A stretch of DNA of 58,121 nucleotides, from contig JAFVTF010000015.1 of the NCBI GenBank assembly GCA_017503375.1, positions 1 through 58,121 of the forward strand, read 5' to 3'. Source of the stretch: Lentisphaeria bacterium (GTDB lineage: Bacteria > Verrucomicrobiota > Lentisphaeria > Victivallales > UBA1829). Numbering within the stretch: position 1 is the first letter of the stretch; every line of letters begins with the position of its first letter. The notes beneath the pieces are model-generated. The model saw nothing but the letters and a program-made list of their open reading frames with translations. It had not been told where the DNA came from and searched no databases. A program made the translations under genes and the position numbers. Shown here piece after piece: positions 17,565 through 26,847 of the stretch.

Positions 17565-18584
17565 TTATTTGCTCCATTCAGTGATGCTTGCGACTGCTGC
17601 ACAGTCGGCAATATCCTGGGGAGAACATCCGCGGGAGACGTCAACGAAGGGACGGCGGAGGCCCTGAATCAGGGGTCCGATTGCAGTAGCACCTGCGAGG
17701 CGTTCAGTTGCCTTGTAGATGGAGTTACCGCAGTTCAAATCGGGGAAGACGAGGACGTTGCAATAGCCTGCGATTTCGGAACCGGGAGCCTTTTTCGCAC
17801 CGATTTCGGGAACGACAGCAGCATCGAACTGGAATTCGCCATCGACTTTGAGTTCGGGATCGAGAGCTTTTGCTTTTGCAACAGCTTCCACGACTTTGTC
17901 GATGATCGGGTCATGAGCAGATCCTTTTGTGGAGCAGCTGATCATACCGACTTTGGGTTCTGCGCCAGTGAACATCTTGAAAGAACGTGCGGTAGCAACG
18001 GCGATTTCAGCCAGCTGATCGCTGTCGGGATTGATGTTCAAACCGCAGTCTGCATAGAACAGAGCGCCGTTGTATCCCCACTTGGGATCGGGCATCTGCA
18101 TGAGGAAGAAAGCGGAAGCGGATTTGAATCCGGGAGCAGTTTTGAAGAGCTGAAGAGCCGGGCGGGTTTTGCTTGCGGTGTTGTGATTGTAACCATTGGG
18201 GTTTCCGCCGCCGGAAACATAACCGTGAGCATCGCCTGCGCAAACCATTGCAGCGGAGAAGACGCAGGTATCTTTGAGCCATTCGCGGGCCTGTTCGGGA
18301 GTCAAACCTTTACTCTTGCGGATTTCGCAGCAGACTTCAATATATTTTTCCAGATTTGGAGACTTGATGACGTCAACGATTTCCACGCCGTCCAGGTTGA
18401 TATTTTCTGTTGCGGCGAGAGCCTTGATTGCATCTTCATCGCCGACCAGAACGGGTTTGGCGCATCCGGTAGCGACCATGATTTCGGCTGCTTTGAGGTT
18501 ACGGGGATCATCACTTTCGGTCAAGCAGATCTTGCGTCCCAAGGTCTTGGCTTTCGCGCGGATTTTGTCGAGAACTGTTTCCAT
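17565..18584 (-). CDS. pta: Phosphate acetyltransferase
   Basis: 339 aa, typical of the short Pta form. It converts acetyl-CoA and phosphate to acetyl phosphate. Visible family motifs include RKICLTESDDPRNLKAA near the start, SGGGNPNGYNHNTASKTRPA in the middle, and GNSIYKATERLAGATAIGP followed by GLRRPFVDVSRGCS near the end. The ATG at 18584 is preferred over the in-frame GTG at 18590 because GGAG lies 5 bases before the ATG but abuts the GTG. Codon bias suggests high expression. No acetate kinase is adjacent. Confidence 0.93.
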   Translation of the reverse strand: METVLDKIRAKAKTLGRKICLTESDDPRNLKAAEIMVATGCAKPVLVGDEDAIKALAATENINLDGVEIVDVIKSPNLEKYIEVCCEIRKSKGLTPEQAREWLKDTCVFSAAMVCAGDAHGYVSGGGNPNGYNHNTASKTRPALQLFKTAPGFKSASAFFLMQMPDPKWGYNGALFYADCGLNINPDSDQLAEIAVATARSFKMFTGAEPKVGMISCSTKGSAHDPIIDKVVEAVAKAKALDPELKVDGEFQFDAAVVPEIGAKKAPGSEIAGYCNVLVFPDLNCGNSIYKATERLAGATAIGPLIQGLRRPFVDVSRGCSPQDIADCAAVASITEWSK

Positions 18585-18646
18585 ATTCACTCCATTTCTG
18601 TTTTCTTTAATTACTGTTCAGAGAACAGCTGTTTACCATAAGGGGA

Positions 18647-18674
18647 AATTTAGCACAATTTCATGCAGTTTCAA
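18647..18674 (-). promoter_or_regulatory. pta promoter
   Basis: On the minus strand TTGAAA (18674-18669), 16-bp spacer, TAAATT (18652-18647). Confidence 0.65.
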
Positions 18675-18717
18675 CCCTGTTTGAATAAAATTTATGAAAA
18701 TTATATTCATTCTGCAC

Positions 18718-18746
18718 TTGAAAACAGTGAAAACCTCTGCTAAATT
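18718..18746 (+). promoter_or_regulatory. Promoter of the thioredoxin gene at 18851
   Basis: TTGAAA (18718-18723), 17-bp spacer, TAAATT (18741-18746). The transcript would carry the M1 palindrome at 18777-18815 in its leader. Confidence 0.6.
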
Positions 18747-18776
18747 CTGTGCAGTGATTCAAAAACGAGATAAAAC

Positions 18777-18815
18777 GAGGTAATTTCAAAAGTCCGGGAC
18801 TTTTGAAATTGCCTC
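18777..18815. repeat. M1 element, 39-bp short form
   Basis: A 39-bp palindrome, with arms AATTTCAAAAGTCC and GGACTTTTGAAATT perfect around a central G. AAAAC flanks both sides as a likely target duplication. It sits between promoter and start codon of the following gene. Confidence 0.85.
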
Positions 18816-18850
18816 AAAACATCAACTTTTACAAAAACGAGGTAAAAAAA

Positions 18851-19426
18851 ATGAAAAGATTTTTTCTGAGTGTTCTGCTTCTGTGTACCGCTGTATTTCA
18901 CCTTTCTGCAGAAGAATCTGACTGGTTCGCTGAAAAATTCCCGGAAAAACTGATTACAGCCTCCGGAAAAGAAGTTGAGACGGCAACGGCATTGAAAGGA
19001 AAGATTGTTGCAGTCTATTTCACAGCTTCATGGTGCGGTCCATGCAGAGCCTTTACTCCGCAGCTGATTAAATTTTACAAACGGACTGCCAAAAAGGAAA
19101 AATTGGAAATTGTGCTTGTCAGTTCTGACAAAACAGATAAAGATATGAAAAAATATATGAAAAAATATTCCATGCCGTGGCTTGCAGTTCCTTTCGGCGA
19201 TGATGCTGTTAATAAGCTGAAACGGGAAGCAAAAGTCGGAGGAATCCCCCGGCTGACAGTATTTGACCGTGAAGGAAAAATGATTTCTGAGAATGCCCGC
19301 TGGGATGTGGTTCTGCTGGGACAGAAAGCTGTTGAAGCATGGAAAAACCCGGAATACAAACCAAAGACATTTCAGGATTACAAAGAGAAATCCGGAAAAT
19401 CCAGAAAAACCAGAAAGAAAAAATAA
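18851..19426 (+). CDS. Secreted thioredoxin-like protein, WCGPC
   Basis: 191 aa. The ATG at 18851 follows GAGGT; a signal peptide covers about 1-20 (ending HLSAEE). The TlpA/nucleoredoxin-like fold has active site ASWCGPCRAF (about residues 57-66) and cis-Pro loop GGIPRLTVFD. A basic Lys/Arg tail ends the protein. Likely a periplasmic disulphide reductase. Unlike the WCGWC protein nearby it is not in an operon with pta. Confidence 0.87.
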   Translation: MKRFFLSVLLLCTAVFHLSAEESDWFAEKFPEKLITASGKEVETATALKGKIVAVYFTASWCGPCRAFTPQLIKFYKRTAKKEKLEIVLVSSDKTDKDMKKYMKKYSMPWLAVPFGDDAVNKLKREAKVGGIPRLTVFDREGKMISENARWDVVLLGQKAVEAWKNPEYKPKTFQDYKEKSGKSRKTRKKK

Positions 19427-19485
19427 ATCTCAGTTTCTTGCGAACTGATAATCCAAAAACGGATAACAGAAAAGACTTATCAATA

Positions 19486-19650
19486 GAGGTAGTTTCAAAA
19501 GTCCGGCAAAATTTGGCTGAAAAGAGATTGCTGATGAGATGGAAATGGTAGTTTGAGCGTGGCTACTCAAAGAGTAACCACCGAAAACGCTCCATTTTCA
19601 GATCACGGCAAGAGTTTTCAGACATTTTTGAAGACTTTTGAAATTGCCTC
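19486..19650 (+). repeat. M1 element, full-length 165 bp
   Basis: Terminal inverted repeats begin GAGGTAGTTTCAAAAGTCCGG and end AGACTTTTGAAATTGCCTC. The centre has a nested palindrome, GGCTACTC-AAA-GAGTAACC inside GAGCG/CGCTC. AATA lies on both flanks. It differs from the inverted copy at 43159-43323 at about five positions. No protein is encoded. It lies just upstream of the xylose isomerase-like gene. Confidence 0.88.
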
Positions 19651-19677
19651 AATAAAAACAAATTAAGGAGTTTTCAA

Positions 19678-20799
19678 ATGAACTACAATGTTGACTGTGT
19701 AACGAAACGTTCCATGCCCTTCTGGTGCGTGGGTTCTCCCCTTTCCGATCCTTTCGGCGGACCTGTTATGCAGAAATTGGATTCTGTTGAAATTGCAAAA
19801 ATTCTTGCATGGGCAGGAAAACAGGGCTATATCGAAGCAACAAGTTATCATGATGATGATCTTGTTCCCTGGGATCCGCAGAATCCGGAAGATGATCTTG
19901 ATCCTGCAAGCCCTGTCTATAAAAAACTCCGCGAAATAAAGGCAATACTCGACGAAGCCGGAGTTGAAATCCATGCATCCGTATGCAGTCTTCACGGACA
20001 TCCGATGTTCCGTGACGGCGGGCTTTGCAATCCGGATCCGGAAATCCGCCGTCTTGCGGCATTGAAAGTGGAACGGACTCTCCGTATCGGTCAATTCTTC
20101 GGTGCAAAATATTATATTTACTGGGTTGCCCGGGACGGTTTTGAAGTTCCTGTGATTACACAGTGGGAAAAAGTATATGACTGGCTTGCGGAAGGGTTGA
20201 ACCATGTTACGGATTACATCCGCGAAAAAAATATGACAAACTACATTGCCGCGACAGTGGAACCCAAGCCGAACGAACCCCGCGGCCAGATGTTCCTGCC
20301 CACCAGCGGACATGCTGTCGGGTTCATTTACGGCAAACTGAAAGAACCGGATTTCTGGGGAGTCAATCCGGAATTGCTCCAGCATGAAAGCATGGCTCTT
20401 ATGAATGCAGTCATGACCGTCAGCTATCTTTGCAGCATGAACAAATTGAAATTCCTCCACTTCGGAAGTCAGATCAAAGCGCAGTTCGACAACGATTTTC
20501 CGCCTCTGACCGGACCCGAAGGACTCAAGGAAACTGTCATGCTCTTCCATGCGCTGAACCGTATGAACTGGAAAGGTGTGATTGAATATGACTGTCACAT
20601 GCTCCGCGCGGAAGGCACACCGGAAGATGCAATTTCTTCCCGGAAACAGTTTATCGTGGACTGTACAACAGCTCTCTCCATGGTATTGGATCTGGCGCGC
20701 AGAATCACAGTTCCGGTCAACGCGCCGTCGCAATCGGCGGCTGACTTGGAAAGTATCCGGCAGATGTGCGGTCTGAACGAAGTCAAACTTACCCGCTGA
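19678..20799 (+). CDS. xylA: Xylose isomerase-like sugar isomerase
   Basis: 373 aa TIM-barrel protein close to the short Streptomyces-type XylA. Family residues are present: Trp16, His58 and Asp61 (SYHDDDLVP), Glu195 and Lys197 (VEPKPNEPRG), His236/Glu237, Asp271, Asp273 and Asp305. The position of the metal ligand known as Asp245 in Streptomyces appears to be His261 by ungapped comparison from memory. It would interconvert an aldose and ketose, feeding the kinase encoded next. AAGGAG precedes the ATG. The gene is separated from its partner by 23 bp. Confidence 0.82.
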   Translation: MNYNVDCVTKRSMPFWCVGSPLSDPFGGPVMQKLDSVEIAKILAWAGKQGYIEATSYHDDDLVPWDPQNPEDDLDPASPVYKKLREIKAILDEAGVEIHASVCSLHGHPMFRDGGLCNPDPEIRRLAALKVERTLRIGQFFGAKYYIYWVARDGFEVPVITQWEKVYDWLAEGLNHVTDYIREKNMTNYIAATVEPKPNEPRGQMFLPTSGHAVGFIYGKLKEPDFWGVNPELLQHESMALMNAVMTVSYLCSMNKLKFLHFGSQIKAQFDNDFPPLTGPEGLKETVMLFHALNRMNWKGVIEYDCHMLRAEGTPEDAISSRKQFIVDCTTALSMVLDLARRITVPVNAPSQSAADLESIRQMCGLNEVKLTR

Positions 20800-20822
20800 A
20801 TACGAACACGGAGGGAAACGGC

Positions 20823-22352
20823 ATGCTGTATCTGGGAATCGACTCCAGCACGCAGGGAGTGAAAGGCGTCATCATAGATCCTGAAAGGAAAAACATTACG
20901 GCAGAAGCGGCTGTAAATTTTGGAAAAGATCTGCCGCAGTATCATTCACCGAACGGTTTTCTGGAACAGGAAAATCCGCTGGTCCGGCAATCGGATCCGA
21001 AAATGTGGCTGGATGGTCTGGAATTGATGTTGAAACGGTTTCAGGATGCGGGCGTTCCCATGGATCAAATTGCCGCGATTTCCGGTTCCGGACAGCAGCA
21101 TGGTTCTGTTTATCTCAATGCAGAAGCGGAAACTGTTCTGGGAAATCTGAACAGGGAACAAACTCTTTCAGAACAGCTTGCTTCATGTTTTTCCCGGAAA
21201 CTCTCTCCCATTTGGATGGACCGTTCCACGGAACAGGAATGTGCAGAGCTCACAGCTCAATTCGGAGAGCAGCTTCAGAAGATCACAGGCAGTCCGGCAA
21301 CGGAACGTTTTACCGGTCCGCAGATTCGTAAATTCTATAAAGAACAGCCGGAGGATTATGCGAAAACAGCAAAAATCCATCTGGTAAGTTCATTTTTGTG
21401 CACGGTTCTGATCGGAAAACATGCACCCATTGATTACGGTGACGGAGCGGGGATGAATCTGCTTGATCTTTCAACGCTGGATTATCATAAAGAAATTACG
21501 GAATTCACAGCTCCCGGACTGATGCAGAAACTCCCGCCTGCAGCGGCATCTGATACCATCGCCGGAGAATTGGTTCCTTATTTTGAAAAATACGGATTGA
21601 AGAGCGGAATTCCAGTGATCGTCTGGTCCGGAGATAATCCGAACAGTTTGATCGGAACCGGTTGTTTTGAACCGGGAATTGCCGGAATCAGTCTGGGAAC
21701 CAGCGATACTGTTTTTGCCACGATGAAAGAGTTCTGCACGGATCCGGAGGGATGCGGTCACATTATGGGCAATCCCGCCGGAGGTTTCATGAGTCTGATC
21801 TGCTTCACCAACGGTTCCCTCGCCCGGGAGAAGATCAGAGAGACCGCAAAGGTTGATTGGAATACATTCGACACGATGTCTGCCGGAACGGAAAATCCTG
21901 ATTATCATCTGCTTCTGCCATATTTTGATGCGGAATCCACACCGCTTCAGCTGAAAAGCGGACCGCGTTATAATTTTGATCAAACAGCCGAACCGCCGGA
22001 AAAACTGATCCGGGCACTGCTTGAATCGCAGGCACTGAGTATGAAACTGCACACATCCTGGCTGAAAGACCCGATCCGCAAGATCCGTTTGACTGGGGGA
22101 GCGTCTGCCTGCAAAGGATTCCGGCAGATCATAGCGGATACATTTCAGGCAGAAGTGGAAACTATCAGCGTCAGCAATTCTGCAGGCTTGGGAGCTGCAT
22201 TCCGTGCGGCAAACAGTGCGGGAAAAATCCCGTTTCCGGAATTGATTTCCGCATTCTGTTCCGCTGCAGAAACAGTTCATCCTGACCGGATGATGCAGAA
22301 ACATTATGAAAAAGCTCTTTGCATTTACAAGCAAATAGAATCTGAAAGATAA
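20823..22352 (+). CDS. xylB: Xylulokinase-like FGGY sugar kinase
   Basis: 509 aa, full length for FGGY kinases. The ATG at 20823 follows GGAGG. The N-terminal phosphate-binding motif is LGIDSSTQGVKGV; AISGSGQQHGS and the C-terminal LTGGASACKGFRQI are family signatures. It would phosphorylate the ketose made by the preceding isomerase (D-xylulose or similar), sending it to the pentose phosphate pathway. Together they form an operon of sugar entry. Confidence 0.88.
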   Translation: MLYLGIDSSTQGVKGVIIDPERKNITAEAAVNFGKDLPQYHSPNGFLEQENPLVRQSDPKMWLDGLELMLKRFQDAGVPMDQIAAISGSGQQHGSVYLNAEAETVLGNLNREQTLSEQLASCFSRKLSPIWMDRSTEQECAELTAQFGEQLQKITGSPATERFTGPQIRKFYKEQPEDYAKTAKIHLVSSFLCTVLIGKHAPIDYGDGAGMNLLDLSTLDYHKEITEFTAPGLMQKLPPAAASDTIAGELVPYFEKYGLKSGIPVIVWSGDNPNSLIGTGCFEPGIAGISLGTSDTVFATMKEFCTDPEGCGHIMGNPAGGFMSLICFTNGSLAREKIRETAKVDWNTFDTMSAGTENPDYHLLLPYFDAESTPLQLKSGPRYNFDQTAEPPEKLIRALLESQALSMKLHTSWLKDPIRKIRLTGGASACKGFRQIIADTFQAEVETISVSNSAGLGAAFRAANSAGKIPFPELISAFCSAAETVHPDRMMQKHYEKALCIYKQIESER

Positions 22353-22395
22353 ACAGCGCTTTTATTTTTTTGTCAACAAACCTGTTCTTTTCCAT

Positions 22396-22470
22396 GTTGT
22401 ACCATATTGACAAAAACGGTTGTATCATTTATATTTGTCGAAAGAAGTGTTTTCTTGCACAAGGTACAAT
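22396..22470 (+). promoter_or_regulatory. Promoter and candidate operator of the AraR-type regulator
   Basis: TTGACA (22407-22412), a 17-bp spacer and TATATT (22430-22435) form a strong promoter. Direct repeats GTTGTACCAT (22396-22405) and GTTGTATCAT (22419-22428) and the inverted GGTACAAT (22463-22470) surround it. Bacillus AraR, with the same domain pair, binds sites built from TTGTAC half-sites, so autoregulation is plausible. Confidence 0.6.
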
Positions 22471-22485
22471 AAACCGGAGAGAAGA

Positions 22486-23559
22486 GTGAGACTGAAAAAA
22501 GAATATGCCTATAATAAGATCATGGAATTGATCATAAACGGCAAGGTTCAAAATGGTCAATTTCCGTCTGAACCGGAACTTTGTGTACAGATCGGAGTAT
22601 CCAGGGTCACTCTCCGTGCCGCACTGAAACGGCTGGAGCAGGAGGGGTTGATTACGCGCAGCCATTACTATGGTACGCGGCTTTCCGATAAAACATACCA
22701 GAACAGGAAACTTCTGATAGCCTGCAGCGGTTCTTCCGATAAATATGACAAGCATCTGTTTGAATATCGTTCCCTGAAACAGACCTGTCTTGAGAACAAA
22801 ATTGAATATGATGAATGCGATCTTCACTTTCTTCAGGATGCTCAAAAGATTGCAGAACGGTATTTTGGAATCATCTTTTTCGGAGCAAATATTCTTGGAA
22901 CAGAACCGTTTTTTGAAGTGATAAAAAAGAGCAAACTTCCGGCTGTTTACTGCAGGGAAGATGAAAATAATGTCATCACAAGGGATTATCCAAGTGTCGG
23001 AGTCAGCATCAAAAAAGCATGGTATTACGGATTTAATCATCTGATTGCTTTGGGATTCCGGAATATTGCTTCATTATTTTTAGAAAATACGCATAACGGA
23101 ATCAGATTCGGATTTCTGCCGGAAGAATTTTCAGAAAAACTCCGCAGAGAAGGTTATCCGGAAGCGGCGGAGTTGGTCATGGTTTTTGACAGGGAACGGT
23201 TTGAAGATGAATTGCGGACCCTGATCAAAGAAAAGAAAGTGGATGCGCTTTACTGTACATCGGATCATGTTGCTGCACAATGTTACAAAGTCGTCAAAGA
23301 CATGGGAATCAGAATACCGCGGGATATTGTGATTCTGGGCTTCGGAATGGGTTCAAAGCTGATGACTCCTGCTCTTTCTTCAGTTAAAATTTCTTCGGAG
23401 ATTTTCGGAAAAACGGTGATCCAGCTTCTTCAAAACAAAGAGGCTCATGAAATTCCCCCGCTTCAAGTCGATCTCCCAACCGGAATTTCTGAAGGTGAAA
23501 GTGTTCAAAATATAAAAATTGACGGTCTCCTGTTCCGAAACTCTGAAAGAATGAGGTAA
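22486..23559 (+). CDS. GntR/LacI-type (AraR-like) transcriptional regulator
   Basis: 357 aa. The GTG at 22486 is chosen: GGAGAG precedes it and the winged HTH begins directly after. Residues about 5-70 are a GntR-type DNA-binding domain (PSEPELCVQIGVSRVTLRAAL, then LEQEGLITR). The remainder is a periplasmic-binding-protein-like sugar-sensing domain of the LacI/AraR kind, with DALYCTSDHVAA and PRDIVILGFG. It probably represses the catabolic genes on either side until a sugar binds. Confidence 0.88.
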   Translation: MRLKKEYAYNKIMELIINGKVQNGQFPSEPELCVQIGVSRVTLRAALKRLEQEGLITRSHYYGTRLSDKTYQNRKLLIACSGSSDKYDKHLFEYRSLKQTCLENKIEYDECDLHFLQDAQKIAERYFGIIFFGANILGTEPFFEVIKKSKLPAVYCREDENNVITRDYPSVGVSIKKAWYYGFNHLIALGFRNIASLFLENTHNGIRFGFLPEEFSEKLRREGYPEAAELVMVFDRERFEDELRTLIKEKKVDALYCTSDHVAAQCYKVVKDMGIRIPRDIVILGFGMGSKLMTPALSSVKISSEIFGKTVIQLLQNKEAHEIPPLQVDLPTGISEGESVQNIKIDGLLFRNSERMR

Positions 23560-23564
23560 ATATT

Positions 23565-25976
23565 ATGCTTTGGAAAAAGATTGACCTTGAAATTTCATTG
23601 AAAAGTTTTCCGGATAAAGAATCAGAAAAGATCACCGGAGTAATCCGGACACTTTTCCGGCAATGGGATCAAATAATCCGTCAAGCCGAACAGACAGCTG
23701 TTATGTTATGGATTGCAGACGGTTCGGAAATTCTGGAATATTCCGGAGAGCTTGACAAAGAATTTGAATGGGGAAAATGGATCGGAGTTGCCAATCCTCC
23801 GGTTCAGAAGCGCCCTTTGACGGAGGCGGAAAAATATCCATGGCGTTGTCCGCGGGAATACAGGAAGAATCCGCGCACATTCAATTACAGGGAATTAAAA
23901 GAGCTTGTTTCATCGCTGAAGAGCCATTTTTATGAAATATACGGAAAAGAACTTCAGGTAGGAGCAACCTTTGATCCCGGAATGGAATTTTCTGTTTCCA
24001 AATTCAAATATCAGAATCATCATGAATGTTGTCAGGGGCACAATGGAAGATTCCTCTGCTGTTATCTTCCGCTTCATGCAGATCAGAAATCTTATGCCGG
24101 ATTCCCGGATGGAATTCCGGAAGGTCTTTCTTTCGGAACCTTTTTCGGTCGGCAGACACAACATTTTCTTACTGATATGGGAATGGATTATATCTGGTTT
24201 TCCAATGGTTTCGGATTCGGAATGGAGGCTTGGGGGGCTTGTGGGGCTATTTTTGACGGAACAGCGTTTTACAAGAACAAGTCCCGGAAAACGCATGAAG
24301 CGATTCTGGGCTTCTGGCACGATTTCAGAAAAGAGTGTCCTGATTATCCCATAAAAACACGGGGAACCAATTTCTCAACCGGAATTGATATCTCAACCGA
24401 TGGGACTCCGCTGAAAAAAATTTATGAAACGGTTCCCGGAATTTCCGGACCGCCGAACTCGCCCAGCGGATCTCTTGACAGAAATTATGCACTGTGTATT
24501 GTCAATTATCTGAGCCATATTGCAGAACTTCCGCTTTCAAATTCATTTACGTTCCGTTTTTATCTGCACGATCCCTGGTTCAAGGCTTCGGCATGGATTC
24601 ACTATTATCAGAGATCACCGCACGATATTCTTCTGCCCCTTTCCCTTGCAAGAATTGATAAAAACGGAAAAATCCAGCATGCGGATGCCATGCACATCCT
24701 TTCGGTTGATGACTCCAAAGGGGAAATGCCGGAACATCCGGCGCAGGAGGTGATGGGGCATATTCTGGATATTATGCAGAGACGCGCTGATAAGCCCGGT
24801 CCGTTTGTCTGGGTTTATCCTTTCAGAGAATATCATGAATCCGGAGAAAAGGAAGAACGGCTGGAAGAAATTTATTCCGGAGATTATATAATCCGGGGAG
24901 CAATTGACCGTGGATTTCCGCTGAACAGTGTGGTTTCCAGTGATAATTTCCTTTCGATCATCAACCGGAATCCGGCAGCATTCGATGGATGTGTGTTAGT
25001 TTTTCCGGGAATTTTCACTGTTTCGCCCGACGTGCTGAACGGAATCGGCTCACATTTAAAACGCGGCGGACACGCCATCTGTTACGGTCCGGCTCACGGG
25101 AAAAACATCGAAGCGTTTCTGGGGGTTGCGCCTGCTGAATCTCTGGAAGGAGAGATGAAACTTACCGGCTTTGAAAAACCGGTACTGCACAATAGTTTGC
25201 TTTCCGGAGGAGGATTGGACAGAATCAGCTGTGATCCGGAAAAGAACATTGTCATGGCGGAATATGAATTGAACGGGAAGAAACGTCCGGCACTGATCAA
25301 GCGGAAAATTGCAGAAAATTCCGGAGAACTTTTCTGGGTTCGCGGAACGAACTCATTCCGTATGAGCAAGGGAATTTATGCACCGCTCCCGCTTTCAACG
25401 GAAGAATTTTCTTATCCGGAAGATCTGTTCCTTGCCGCGATCCGTGAACTCGGCTGGAGGATCGAAGGAGAATTCCGGGTTGCGAAACATGAAAATCCCG
25501 TTATGACCTGGCGGAGATGCAAAAACGCATTTTATCTTGCCGGTTACGGACGCGATACAACATCTGTTTTGAAACTGCGGACTCCTGATGGTGCGCCCCT
25601 GCCCTGCGGTTCTCATACAACTGTTGAAAACGGTATGACTTGTATGAACACAACAACAGCGATCGACCTTGAATGCCGGGTATTTCTTGCAAAAGGGAAT
25701 CCGGAAGGACTGGTTGAATGTATTGCCGCCCTGCCCGGAATGCCGGAGGTCAAACGCCGTATTTTCATCATGGGAGTGGGAAATGCGGATATCCTTTACC
25801 GTCCGGAACCCGGTACACGGGATTTTATCAGATTCCACGATGAAAACGGATTCAATGCACCGCTTGCCAGACCGGATGATTATGAAGTCATCCGGGGCAC
25901 GGATAAATATGGAGATTACTGTCTCGTCAAAAATGTCAGAGACCAGTTATTTATAACAATTCCGGAAGAGGAATGA
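23565..25976 (+). CDS. Orphan 803-aa glycosidase-like protein
   Basis: I cannot assign a family. 803 aa, no signal peptide, so cytoplasmic. Roughly residues 1-430 look TIM-barrel-like, with aromatic and acidic segments such as GMDYIWFSNGFGFGMEAWG; about 440-520 resembles a GATase1-like/beta-galactosidase trimerisation fold (VSPDVLNGIGSHLKRGGHAI); the C-terminal 250 residues look like beta-sandwich. It starts 5 bp after the regulator stop, so it is almost certainly part of the sugar locus and may be a glycoside hydrolase or lyase acting on an imported oligosaccharide. No catalytic residue can be named. Confidence 0.75.
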   Translation: MLWKKIDLEISLKSFPDKESEKITGVIRTLFRQWDQIIRQAEQTAVMLWIADGSEILEYSGELDKEFEWGKWIGVANPPVQKRPLTEAEKYPWRCPREYRKNPRTFNYRELKELVSSLKSHFYEIYGKELQVGATFDPGMEFSVSKFKYQNHHECCQGHNGRFLCCYLPLHADQKSYAGFPDGIPEGLSFGTFFGRQTQHFLTDMGMDYIWFSNGFGFGMEAWGACGAIFDGTAFYKNKSRKTHEAILGFWHDFRKECPDYPIKTRGTNFSTGIDISTDGTPLKKIYETVPGISGPPNSPSGSLDRNYALCIVNYLSHIAELPLSNSFTFRFYLHDPWFKASAWIHYYQRSPHDILLPLSLARIDKNGKIQHADAMHILSVDDSKGEMPEHPAQEVMGHILDIMQRRADKPGPFVWVYPFREYHESGEKEERLEEIYSGDYIIRGAIDRGFPLNSVVSSDNFLSIINRNPAAFDGCVLVFPGIFTVSPDVLNGIGSHLKRGGHAICYGPAHGKNIEAFLGVAPAESLEGEMKLTGFEKPVLHNSLLSGGGLDRISCDPEKNIVMAEYELNGKKRPALIKRKIAENSGELFWVRGTNSFRMSKGIYAPLPLSTEEFSYPEDLFLAAIRELGWRIEGEFRVAKHENPVMTWRRCKNAFYLAGYGRDTTSVLKLRTPDGAPLPCGSHTTVENGMTCMNTTTAIDLECRVFLAKGNPEGLVECIAALPGMPEVKRRIFIMGVGNADILYRPEPGTRDFIRFHDENGFNAPLARPDDYEVIRGTDKYGDYCLVKNVRDQLFITIPEEE

Positions 25977-26027
25977 GCAACGTTATGATTGAACAGAAAA
26001 CAAAAATTAAAACATAAGGAGTTCATG

Positions 26028-26831
26028 ATGAACAACAAGAAAAATTTCACCCTGATCGAATTGCTGGTTGTGATTGCAATCATCGCAATTTTAGCCGGAA
26101 TGCTGCTGCCTGCGCTGAACAGTTCCAGAGAAAAAGCCCGCAGCACTTCATGTCTCAACAATCAGAAAGCATTGGTTTCTTATTGGATGAGATATGCCGA
26201 TGAGAGCGATCAATGGATCATGCCGCGAATGTTTGATAAAGGTATCGTTCATGCGTCACTTGATACCTGGTGGTATGAATACATGGTTTATAACGCTGTT
26301 CTGGGCGGCAGTAAATTAAATCTTCCGGATCAGAACCGGACAGCAACACGGCAAATTCTTGTTTGCCCGACTGACAGCAGAACCCAAAAGACCTTCAACT
26401 ACATCCAGAATGTTGCCTGGAGTTACGGGTACAATCAGGCGTTATCCTACAAAGGCGGAAAAGTCGGTACAGATGGCACCCTTCTTTCCAAAATCGGACA
26501 GACCAATAAATTTGTGAGTGATACCGTTGTTTTCGCTGATTCCTGGACTCCATACCGTACTGTTGGAACCGGTAACTGTCCCTGCCACGGTTATTCGTAT
26601 CAGGTTTATTCCTCCCAAATCGGCTGGCCGATCCACTTGAATATCGGTTCATTCGGAGCTCACGGAAAAAACTGCAGCACCTCATTTATGGATGGTCATG
26701 CGGCAGCTACCAGTCAGCTGAAAGTCCGTATGGGAGTTCCCAGCAACCTGAAAGATTATCAGAATGGCTTCAACCTCTGGGATGCCACTGCAGATAAACC
26801 TGTCCGGACATTCTTTGAACCTGCGCTCTGA
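26028..26831 (+). CDS. Type II pseudopilin-like H-X9-DG protein
   Basis: 267 aa. Of the two tandem ATGs (26025, 26028) the second has better spacing from AAGGAG. The prepilin signal [21 protein letters not shown] carries the Gly/Phe cleavage site and Glu5, so the peptidase at 13753 should process it. The C-terminus has His-X9-Asp-Gly ([12 protein letters not shown]), a motif common in Lentisphaerota and Planctomycetota. Placement inside a glycan locus suggests a surface or secretion role in glycan capture, but this is inferred. Confidence 0.9.
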   Translation: MNNKKNFTLIELLVVIAIIAILAGMLLPALNSSREKARSTSCLNNQKALVSYWMRYADESDQWIMPRMFDKGIVHASLDTWWYEYMVYNAVLGGSKLNLPDQNRTATRQILVCPTDSRTQKTFNYIQNVAWSYGYNQALSYKGGKVGTDGTLLSKIGQTNKFVSDTVVFADSWTPYRTVGTGNCPCHGYSYQVYSSQIGWPIHLNIGSFGAHGKNCSTSFMDGHAAATSQLKVRMGVPSNLKDYQNGFNLWDATADKPVRTFFEPAL

Positions 26832-26847
26832 TCAAAAAGGATAATAC

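Noticed and set aside
19663..20733. 356-codon minus-strand frame opposite the isomerase
   Set aside because: Antisense shadow; the plus-strand gene has all active-site motifs.
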